Below are positions 6,910 through 12,528 of a stretch of 15,312 bases of DNA, piece by piece. The stretch spans positions 1-15,312 of the forward strand of contig JALVQH010000156.1 in assembly GCA_027031505.1 (NCBI GenBank), written 5' to 3'. Made by a program: the position numbers and the translations under genes. Each line of letters begins with the position of its first letter. Within the stretch, counting starts at the first letter, position 1. Below the pieces are notes generated by a model that saw nothing but the letters and a program-made list of their open reading frames with translations, was not told the DNA's origin and searched no databases. Origin of the DNA: Campylobacteraceae bacterium. GTDB lineage: Bacteria > Campylobacterota > Campylobacteria > Campylobacterales > Sulfurovaceae.

Positions 6910-7016
6910 CTGCAATTGTGGTTAGAGAACCGTTTTTATTATCGCACCAATACATAGTCAGGATGTTTGATGCTGCAATAGTTGCTTTTTCTATTTTTTA
7001 AATGAGGGGACACAAA

Positions 7017-7970
7017 ATGACATACTACGTGACGGGTTTCATGTACTCGACAGACAAAAGGCGTGTCGTACTGATCGAAAAGATCAATCCGGAGTGGCAG
7101 AGGGGACATCTGAACGGTCTCGGAGGCAAAATTGAACAGGGTGAGACCCCTGAGATGGCGATGTCCCGGGAGTTTGAGGAGGAGACGGGTGTAGCGTCTG
7201 TACCGGAAGCGTGGAGAGTATTTGCAGTAATAAACGGCGGGCAGAAATACAAGGTGTATTTTCTCTATTCGCTGAGTGATGATCTTGTCCATGTCAAGAC
7301 GGTTGAGGAGGAGAAGGTGGGGGTATACGCGGTGGATGATCTGCCCCATAAGGTGCTGCACAATCTGAGGTGGTTGATCCCGATGAGTCTGGACAGCAAG
7401 TTGTCTTTCCACAGCCCAATTGAATTCTCAGAGCAAATGTCGGTTTCACTTGATAGCTCTGGAAGTCACAAGCGCAAGCACCCCTTTCAGGGGTTGGGTA
7501 TTTTGTCGTCATCGAGTGAAACCTTTGCAGGCGATGATCCAGAAGGGATGATTGACCAACTCAAAAATCATTTCATTGCCCGCGACCATTTTGCCAGAGA
7601 ATTGGAGTTTCGATTGACGGAGCTCGAAGAGGGGCAGGCGACGGTGATTGCTAAGGCCGGAGACGAACATCTCAACGCGGCCGGGGTGGTTCACGGAGGG
7701 TTTCTGTTTGCGCTGGCGGATGTGGCGTTTGCCGCGGCATCCAATGCCCGCAACAACCTTTCACTCGCTATCCACGCCGACATCCTCTATCATCAGGCCG
7801 GAATGCCCGGTACCTATATCGCTCGGGCACGTGAGATCAAAGACGGCAGGAAAATCGCCAGTTATCAGGTGACGATCCACACCGGCGATGAGGAATTGGT
7901 CGCATCGTTTACGGGGACGGTGTATCGGAAGGGGACGCGTATCGTGGAGGAGGATTCTCCCGGCATCTGA
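7017..7970 (+). CDS. Nudix hydrolase fused to PaaI-like hotdog thioesterase
   Basis: A 317-aa two-domain protein. Residues 1-125 are a Nudix domain with a complete box (GX5EX7REUXEEXGU) from Gly37 to Val59. Such enzymes hydrolyse nucleoside diphosphates linked to another moiety; the substrate cannot be read here. Residues 178-305 are a hotdog domain of the PaaI thioesterase type, with HLNAAGVVHGGFLFALADVA holding the HGG loop and Asp235. That family hydrolyses acyl-CoA thioesters. The domains are joined by a serine-rich linker of about 50 residues (126-177) that looks unlike either family and encodes a perfect DNA hairpin (7480-7494). An AGGGGA site lies 6 bases before the ATG at 7017. A separate thioesterase start at 7548 cannot be excluded. 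It converges with the toxin gene. Confidence 0.82.
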   Translation: MTYYVTGFMYSTDKRRVVLIEKINPEWQRGHLNGLGGKIEQGETPEMAMSREFEEETGVASVPEAWRVFAVINGGQKYKVYFLYSLSDDLVHVKTVEEEKVGVYAVDDLPHKVLHNLRWLIPMSLDSKLSFHSPIEFSEQMSVSLDSSGSHKRKHPFQGLGILSSSSETFAGDDPEGMIDQLKNHFIARDHFARELEFRLTELEEGQATVIAKAGDEHLNAAGVVHGGFLFALADVAFAAASNARNNLSLAIHADILYHQAGMPGTYIARAREIKDGRKIASYQVTIHTGDEELVASFTGTVYRKGTRIVEEDSPGI

Positions 7971-7994
7971 GTAAAACCATAAGGGGATTACTCA
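7968..7994. repeat. Inverted repeat spanning two convergent stop codons
   Basis: TGAGTAA (7968-7974) and TTACTCA (7988-7994) are a perfect 7-bp inverted repeat with a 13-base loop. The left arm holds the TGA of the Nudix-hotdog gene and the right arm the TAA of the minus-strand toxin gene. The stem is A/T-rich with no long T tract, so it is at best a weak bidirectional terminator. Confidence 0.4.
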
Positions 7995-8322
7995 AATATC
8001 ATGTTTAATGATTTCCGGCACGCGAGTAAAATATCCTCTTCAATGAAGCCGAGTTTTTTGACAAGGCGGCTTTCGGAGAGGGAACGCACTTGAAACAGGT
8101 CGATGGTGGATGGTTTTTCCAGTCCGTTTTCGGTAGTGGGCTCCAGGATGACCATCCACGGAATCATCCTGTAGTGCTCTTTGAGATCGGTAATGGGGGC
8201 GATGACTTTGAGGGGGAGTTTGCCGACGGTGTTGTTGTTGAGGATGAGGCAGGGCGTGTTTTTTTCATCTCGGAACCAAGCGTCGGATCGAGGTTGATCA
8301 GCCAGATTTCTCCCTGTTTCAC
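7988..8322 (-). pseudogene. MazF/PemK-family toxin with a frameshift
   Basis: MazF-type toxins are ribosome-independent mRNA endonucleases. From GTG at 8322, preceded by GGGGAGG at 7 bases, the frame gives KQGEIWLINLDPTLGSEMKK then TRP, a textbook MazF N-terminus, then runs out of frame near 8251-8265. The next frame resumes with CLILNNNTVGKLPLKVIAP, the family's core, and continues to LGFIEEDILLACRKSLNMIFE. The whole gene is 335 bases; one added base would give a normal 111-aa toxin. Adding a base in the CCC run restores the consensus KKTRPCLIL, so loss of one C is the simplest reading. A T7 run at 8259-8265 (A7 in mRNA) is an alternative slip point. The start overlaps the antitoxin stop (GTGA). 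Confidence 0.85.
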
Positions 8323-8573
8323 AGGAAATCCTCCCCATCAAGTACCGTGAATGCTGTCAATTCTTCATTGGTCTCGTACTCGTGTGCCATCTGCTCTACG
8401 GCACGCTGGAGTTTGAACTTTTCCTGCTGGGCGAGGTAGTCGGCGATTGCTGCGTTGATGATTTCGGATTTGGAACGACCCTCCTCACGCTTGAGCTGAT
8501 CGAGAGCTGTGTTCATGGTGTGCGGGAGAGAAAACGTGATGCGATTGTACGTAAGGTTCGCCGCTGCTTGCAT
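8319..8573 (-). CDS. Ribbon-helix-helix antitoxin of the MazF-like pair
   Basis: An 84-aa protein. A short basic beta strand (YNRITFSLP, residues 9-17) and two helices (TALDQLKREEGRSKSEIINA, then IADYLAQQ) form a ribbon-helix-helix DNA-binding fold. The acidic C-terminal tail, with YETNEELTAF and GEDFL, is the type of segment that occupies the toxin groove. AAGGAG lies 7 bases before the ATG at 8573. Its TGA overlaps the toxin's GTG by 4 bases, the normal antitoxin-first order with coupled translation. Such antitoxins usually repress their own promoter. It is intact although its toxin is frameshifted. Confidence 0.9.
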   Translation of the reverse strand: MQAAANLTYNRITFSLPHTMNTALDQLKREEGRSKSEIINAAIADYLAQQEKFKLQRAVEQMAHEYETNEELTAFTVLDGEDFL

Positions 8574-8600
8574 ATGGATTCTCCTTTAGGTGTGATGTGA

Positions 8601-9248
8601 CTATTGTACATCAAAATCTGATGTCTGTAATGCACTCCCTCCCTGCACCGTTCTCTGCACCTGCTCGATCCAGTACGGAAAATAGGCTTGCTCCTCCCGG
8701 AGGGTGGTGCCGGATCCGTGACCGGGGTGGATGGGGTAGTCCTCGGTGATTTGCCCGGCTTTCTGGAGGCTGCGGATCATGTCGCTGGCGCTGGACCAGG
8801 GGAAATCCCACCGGCCGATGCTGCGGTGGAAGAGGAAATCCCCACTGAACCATTCGCCCCCGATTTCGATGACGGAGTTGCCCGGGGTGTGGCCGGGGAA
8901 GTGACGATAACGTACAGGGATGCCGGCGATGTCGAGTGTGGTATCGCCGGAGACACGGACATCGGGGCGTGAGGGCGGGGTACCCTGACCAAATGGATCG
9001 TCCATGAGCATAAACGCATCTTCATCGGGAACGTAGAGGGGGATACGGAGTGCCTGCCGGAGGGCTGCGTTGCTCCAGGTGTGGTCAAAATGGCCGTGGG
9101 TGTTGAGGATCGCCACGGGATTGTGCACATGCTCAACCACCCACTCCGTTGCCCCGATCCCCGGATCGATGATGAGGGTCTTGTCGTCGAGGGTGACGAG
9201 GTAGCAGTTGGTCTGGTAGTCCCCCATGGGGCGGGATTGGATTTTCAT
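8601..9248 (-). CDS. Metallo-beta-lactamase-fold hydrolase (glyoxalase II-like)
   Basis: A 215-aa cytosolic protein with the metal ligands of the metallo-beta-lactamase superfamily. These are HGHFDH (residues 51-56, the HxHxDH motif), His120 in HFPGHTPGN, Asp137 in FSGDFLF and His177 in HPGHG. The size and GHTPGN/SGD pattern match the short glyoxalase II-like (YcbL-type) group, which hydrolyses thioesters or related esters. The substrate cannot be assigned. The start at 9248 (MKIQSRPMGD) is chosen over an in-frame upstream start at 9287 because GGAG lies 8 bases before it and the homologous region begins there. Upstream lie heptamer repeats, so its promoter must be inside or beyond the arrays. 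TATCAT on the minus strand at 9406-9411 is one candidate -10. Confidence 0.9.
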   Translation of the reverse strand: MKIQSRPMGDYQTNCYLVTLDDKTLIIDPGIGATEWVVEHVHNPVAILNTHGHFDHTWSNAALRQALRIPLYVPDEDAFMLMDDPFGQGTPPSRPDVRVSGDTTLDIAGIPVRYRHFPGHTPGNSVIEIGGEWFSGDFLFHRSIGRWDFPWSSASDMIRSLQKAGQITEDYPIHPGHGSGTTLREEQAYFPYWIEQVQRTVQGGSALQTSDFDVQ

Positions 9249-9274
9249 GGACAGGCTCCGGGTTTTGCGTTTCA

Positions 9275-9319
9275 AATCACGAATCACGAATCACGAATCA
9301 CGAATCACGAATCACGAAT
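9275..9319. repeat. Heptamer tandem array AATCACG x6.4
   Basis: Six perfect copies of AATCACG (9275-9316) plus AAT. The array starts 27 bases upstream of the minus-strand hydrolase ATG. It abuts the next array through CACGAA-T-TTCGTG, a perfect 6-bp inverted repeat. Confidence 0.97.
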
Positions 9320-9325
9320 TTCGTG

Positions 9326-9402
9326 TTACGTGTTACGTGTTACGTGTTACGTGTTACGTGTTACGTGTTACGTGTTACGTGTTACGTGTTACGTGTTACG
9401 TA
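9326..9402. repeat. Heptamer tandem array TTACGTG x11
   Basis: Ten perfect copies of TTACGTG (9326-9395) and a variant TTACGTA (9396-9402). A degenerate unit TTTCGTG (9319-9325) precedes them. Five of every seven bases can pair with the AATCACG array on its left, so together they can form a long imperfect hairpin. Confidence 0.97.
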
Positions 9403-9450
9403 CTTATGATATGCTTTTCTAAGGATAGCATAACTTTTTGGAGGATAAAC

Positions 9451-9513
9451 TTCCTGCTTCCTACTGCCTACTTAACACTTAACACTTAACACTTAGCACT
9501 TCCCACTTCCCAC
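9451..9513. repeat. Degenerate heptamer array, nine units in one register
   Basis: Nine consecutive 7-base units begin with T and end in C. Three are TTAACAC (9472-9492), one TTAGCAC and two TTCCCAC (9500-9513). Three related units lie to the left (9451-9471). It ends 11 bases before the -10 box of the DUF455 gene, in the place of its -35 and upstream element. The sequence between arrays (9403-9450) holds a 6-bp hairpin TATGCT/AGCATA (9410-9432) and nothing else I can name. Confidence 0.85.
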
Positions 9514-9524
9514 AAAACATTCGC

Positions 9525-9530
9525 TATAAT
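9525..9530 (+). promoter_or_regulatory. -10 box of the DUF455 gene, likely leaderless start
   Basis: TATAAT ends 6 bases before the ATG at 9537, so the expected transcription start coincides with the A of the start codon. There is no room for a Shine-Dalgarno. The -35 zone is occupied by a heptamer array. Confidence 0.7.
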
Positions 9531-9536
9531 ATTTCC

Positions 9537-10352
9537 ATGAATTTTTATGCCGAATGCCAACGGGCGCTTGAGACGCCGGATATCGAGACCAAATCGGAGA
9601 TTATTGATGCACTGATCGCCCAGGTAGAATCGGGTGAAACCGTGCCGGAGGGGTTTGTGCCGACGGTGTTCGACCGTCCGTCGTATGCGGATATTGCCGA
9701 GGTGGTTTCCCCGCGGGATTTGCCGAGGCGTCGGGATTTTGGGACGCGGGAGGGGTTGGCGACACTGGTGCATTCGATCACGCATATTGAGTTCAGTGCG
9801 ATCGATCTGGCGCTTGATGCGGTATACCGGTTTCCGCAGATGCCTACGGCGTATCGACTTGACTGGCTTGTGGTAGCGCAGGATGAGGTGCGGCACTTTG
9901 GGATGCTTCATGCCGTGTTGGAGCGGCTGAGACATCGGTATGGGGATTGGCCGGTGCACAGCGGGTTGTTTGAGATGAGCATGAAGACTGCCGGAGATGT
10001 GCTCGACCGGATGGCGGTGATCCCCCGCTACTTCGAGGCGGGCGGGCTCGATGTCAACCCTCGGATCGTTGCCAGACTTCAGCCGCACCGGGACAATTCT
10101 GACGTGAAGGAGGTGATTGAAGCTTTGGGGGTGATTGAAACAGAGGAGATTGATCATGTCCGTAAAGGAAACCGCTGGTTTCGGTGGCTCTGTTCCGAGC
10201 GTGTGCTGGAGATCTCCGAGACGTTTTTGTCTATTCTCGATCGATACAATCTCCGCAGCCGCCAGCGTCCGCAGATGAATATCACTGCCCGCAGAGAAGC
10301 GGGATTTGCATGCGAAGAATTGCTGCAATTGGGTGCTCCGGAATGCAACTAA
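9537..10352 (+). CDS. DUF455 family ferritin-like protein
   Basis: A 271-aa protein of the DUF455 group, a ferritin-like four-helix fold expected to bind a di-metal centre. The physiological role is not established. Visible candidate ligand motifs are HSITHIEFSAIDLALDA (His83, Glu85), WLVVAQDEVRHFGML (Glu117, His120), RYFEAGGLDVNP (Glu167) and ETEEIDHVRKGNRW (Glu204, His207). These match the family pattern of two ExxH-like pairs and an EAGGLDV segment. No signal peptide is seen, so it should be cytosolic. The start at 9537 opens directly with the family's N-terminal helix (FYAECQRALETPDIETK), which supports it despite the lack of a ribosome site. It is divergent from the metallo-hydrolase across the repeat-filled spacer. 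Confidence 0.85.
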   Translation: MNFYAECQRALETPDIETKSEIIDALIAQVESGETVPEGFVPTVFDRPSYADIAEVVSPRDLPRRRDFGTREGLATLVHSITHIEFSAIDLALDAVYRFPQMPTAYRLDWLVVAQDEVRHFGMLHAVLERLRHRYGDWPVHSGLFEMSMKTAGDVLDRMAVIPRYFEAGGLDVNPRIVARLQPHRDNSDVKEVIEALGVIETEEIDHVRKGNRWFRWLCSERVLEISETFLSILDRYNLRSRQRPQMNITARREAGFACEELLQLGAPECN

Positions 10353-10386
10353 TCAGACTATTTAATTTCTGATAGTACTTTTATGC

Positions 10387-10392
10387 TACAAT
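10387..10392 (+). promoter_or_regulatory. Extended -10 box of the DegT-family gene
   Basis: TACAAT preceded by TGC (extended TGn form), about 30 bases before the ATG at 10422. No clear -35 is present. AGGAAG follows just before the ATG as the ribosome site. Confidence 0.55.
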
Positions 10393-10421
10393 CTGTAAAC
10401 GAATCATTGTCAGGAAGTACT

Positions 10422-11528
10422 ATGTCCATCAAAATACCTTTCCATAAAACAGCCATTCCATCATCGTTGCTTCCAGCCCTTCAGGCTGGGATCGAAGCAA
10501 AAACGTTTTCTGCCTCAGAAGCTCTGGAGGCACGTGCTGCCAAATACTATGATATGCCATATGCATTGGCTACCTCAAGCTCAACGTCAGCTTTGCATTT
10601 GGCGATGTGTGCACTCAATCTTAAACGGGGCGACAAAGTGCTCTGTGCGATAAACAGTTTTGTTGATATTCCTGAAGTGGTACGCCATTTTGATTCTGAG
10701 CCGGTTTTTGTCGATACGTTGCCGGGAAGCTATGCAATTGATCCTGAGAAACTTAAGACAATTGCCGAAAAGATCCAAAGCAAGAAACTTCGTGCCGTTA
10801 TCGTCAGTCACCCCGGCGGTTACCACGCACCCATGGAGGCGATTCGTGAAGTTGCAGATGCCCATGGATTGAAAGTGATCGAGGATGCAACTGAGCGGGT
10901 TGGAGCCAAAGATACGGGGCAATGGAGCGATATGGCCGTGATTGGTTTTGGCTCGAAGGTGGACAACACAATCGATGGTGGGATTCTGCTGACACATACA
11001 GAAAAATACTATCAGCGCGGCAAACTCCTGCGCAACCACGGTATGGTATATACTTCCGAGGAGACAACATACCTTTATGACGTACTGGATATCGGCTGCC
11101 AATATCGGATGCAGGAATTCAACGCTCTATATGCTCAGGCTCTTTTCGAGGAGACCCAGACAATTGTGGCACGTCGCAGATCCATTGCCGAGGCCTATTT
11201 TCGTGAACTTAAATCGGTACAGAATGTCACGCTTCCTCCGCAGATGAAGGATCATCTTTATACGCAATTCACTATTGAGATCAGCACCAACAGGGACGGT
11301 TTTGCCCGCAAACTCAAAGAAGCCGGTATCGAAGTAGGACTGCAGTATATTCCCTTCAATTTTACCCAGTACTATAAAGAAAAATATCATCTGAAAGTTT
11401 TTGATTTTCCAGCAGCACTTGAAGCCTATCAGAAGATGATGTCGTTGCCGATCTATCCGCAGATGAGCGACGCGGAAGTCGCTTATGTGTGTGAAACGAT
11501 CCGTACCATTGCCAAATCTCACCGATAG
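10422..11528 (+). CDS. DegT/DnrJ/EryC1/StrS-family PLP-dependent aminotransferase
   Basis: A 368-aa fold-type I PLP enzyme of the sugar-aminotransferase (DegT) family, which usually aminates nucleotide-linked keto-sugars. The motifs are recognisable. TSSSTSALHLAM (51-62) is the cofactor phosphate region, VIEDATERVG (152-161) holds Asp155 that contacts the pyridine nitrogen, and VIGFGSKVDNTIDGG (173-187) holds the likely Schiff-base Lys179. RNHGM and the QYRMQEFNALYAQALFEE region follow. The start at 10422 has AGGAAG upstream; an in-frame ATG at 10383 precedes the -10 box. No other nucleotide-sugar gene is nearby. The next genes are argB and thrC, so the substrate is open: an amino-sugar pathway or an unusual amino-acid aminotransferase are both possible. 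Confidence 0.88.
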   Translation: MSIKIPFHKTAIPSSLLPALQAGIEAKTFSASEALEARAAKYYDMPYALATSSSTSALHLAMCALNLKRGDKVLCAINSFVDIPEVVRHFDSEPVFVDTLPGSYAIDPEKLKTIAEKIQSKKLRAVIVSHPGGYHAPMEAIREVADAHGLKVIEDATERVGAKDTGQWSDMAVIGFGSKVDNTIDGGILLTHTEKYYQRGKLLRNHGMVYTSEETTYLYDVLDIGCQYRMQEFNALYAQALFEETQTIVARRRSIAEAYFRELKSVQNVTLPPQMKDHLYTQFTIEISTNRDGFARKLKEAGIEVGLQYIPFNFTQYYKEKYHLKVFDFPAALEAYQKMMSLPIYPQMSDAEVAYVCETIRTIAKSHR

Positions 11529-11551
11529 TTGGGTAAAATAAACAAAAAATT

Positions 11552-11571
11552 CGCTCCGTTTTCCCGGAGTG
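11552..11571 (+). other. Stem-loop in the argB leader
   Basis: CGCTCCG (11552-11558) pairs with CGGAGTG (11565-11571) around TTTTCC, 7 bp including one G-T pair. It is not followed by T residues, so it is not a standard terminator. It lies 9 bases before the AAGGA ribosome site. A TAAAAT at 11534-11539 could be a -10 for argB. Confidence 0.35.
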
Positions 11572-11590
11572 TCCGCTTCCAAGGAACTCC

Positions 11591-12442
11591 ATGCAAGAGA
11601 AAGTCAAAATCGTTCAAACCCTCCTCGAGGCACTTCCCTATATCAAAAAATTCAGCGGAGACATTGTTGTTGTCAAATATGGCGGTTCGGCACAGAGCAG
11701 TGACGAGCTCAAAGCAAAATTTGCCCAGGATATCGTCATGCTCCAGGCAGTAGGGATGAAGCCTGTTGTCGTTCATGGCGGGGGCAAAAACATCAGCGGT
11801 TTGCTTGAGGATCTCGGAATCGAGAGCCGCTTTGTTGATGGGCAGCGGGTAACAACCAGGGAGGCAATGCGGATCGTTGAAATGGTGCTCAGCGGCGAGA
11901 TCAACAAGGAGATTGTTGCTTTGCTCAACTCTCAAGGGGCTCGCGCAATCGGTATTTCCGGCAAGGATGCCAACTTCCTTGAGGCTCACGCCAAAGATAC
12001 CGGAGAATTTGGTTTTACCGGCATCATCCAGCAGGTTAATCCCGAAATTGTCCACAAAATGCTGGATGATAGCTTTGTTCCGGTAATTGCTCCCATTGCC
12101 AGCGGCGGCACAGCAGGCCATCCGGGCTACAACATCAACGCCGACCTCGCGGCCAGCAGGATCGCGGTTGCTCTCGATGCCCGCAAGATAGTTTTTCTCA
12201 CCGATACCCCGGGTGTTTTGGATAAATCGGGTGCACTGATCGCCAGTCTCAGTATGGATGATGCCAGAGAGCGCAAGGAAGATGGCACGATCACAGGGGG
12301 AATGGTTCCCAAGGTTGATGCATGCATCGAAGCAGTTCGTGGAAATGTTAAAAAAGCCCATATTATCGATGGTCGTATTGAACATTCACTTCTGCTTGAA
12401 ATCCTGACAAATACGGGAATCGGTACGTGTATCGAACTCTGA
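11591..12442 (+). CDS. argB: Acetylglutamate kinase
   Basis: ArgB phosphorylates N-acetylglutamate, the second step of arginine synthesis in the cytosol. The 283-aa protein has all family marks. VVVKYGGSA (27-34) carries the phosphate-binding Lys29, VHGGGK (61-66) is the substrate loop, and GHPGYNINADLAA (176-188) follows. TDTPGVLD (204-211) and GGMVPKVDA (236-244) with Lys241 complete the set. The N-terminal extension (MQEKVKIVQTLLEALPYIKK) matches the helix of arginine-inhibited hexameric enzymes, so feedback control by arginine is likely. AAGGA is 5 bases before the ATG. No other arginine gene is adjacent; the DegT-family gene ends 62 bases upstream. Confidence 0.97.
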   Translation: MQEKVKIVQTLLEALPYIKKFSGDIVVVKYGGSAQSSDELKAKFAQDIVMLQAVGMKPVVVHGGGKNISGLLEDLGIESRFVDGQRVTTREAMRIVEMVLSGEINKEIVALLNSQGARAIGISGKDANFLEAHAKDTGEFGFTGIIQQVNPEIVHKMLDDSFVPVIAPIASGGTAGHPGYNINADLAASRIAVALDARKIVFLTDTPGVLDKSGALIASLSMDDARERKEDGTITGGMVPKVDACIEAVRGNVKKAHIIDGRIEHSLLLEILTNTGIGTCIEL

Positions 12443-12466
12443 CCCGATAGTTTCGGATCCTTCTAT

Positions 12467-12488
12467 CAGGCGATTGGGCTTGTTTTTT
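12467..12488 (+). terminator. Probable rho-independent terminator after argB
   Basis: CAGGC (12467-12471) and GCTTG (12478-12482) form a short stem with one G-T pair around GATTGG, followed by six T. The stem is short, so strength is uncertain. Its T tract also forms the T-rich stretch just upstream of the thrC -10 box. Confidence 0.5.
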
Positions 12489-12490
12489 GC

Positions 12491-12496
12491 TATAAT
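12491..12496 (+). promoter_or_regulatory. Extended -10 box of thrC
   Basis: TATAAT preceded by TGC (TGn extended -10) and a T6 run, with the thrC ATG 32 bases downstream and AAGG (12516-12519) as ribosome site. No -35 is seen, consistent with Campylobacterota sigma-70 promoters. Confidence 0.7.
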
Positions 12497-12528
12497 TATC
12501 CACAAATTTTATCACAAGGCGATCGTGT

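Noticed and set aside
6688..6915. 75-codon open frame on the minus strand
   Set aside because: It runs through the tRNA-Ser gene and reads the tRNA as protein, a common false call.
9275..9513. CRISPR array
   Set aside because: Units are 7 bp and contiguous, with no 20-40 bp repeats separated by unique spacers and no cas genes nearby.
9486..10328. 280-codon open frame antisense to the DUF455 gene
   Set aside because: The plus strand has clear family motifs and a promoter; the antisense peptide is Arg/His/Pro-rich with no domain.
11552..11571. Attenuator or riboswitch for argB
   Set aside because: Only one short stem is visible, with no T tract, alternative antiterminator or leader peptide rich in arginine codons.
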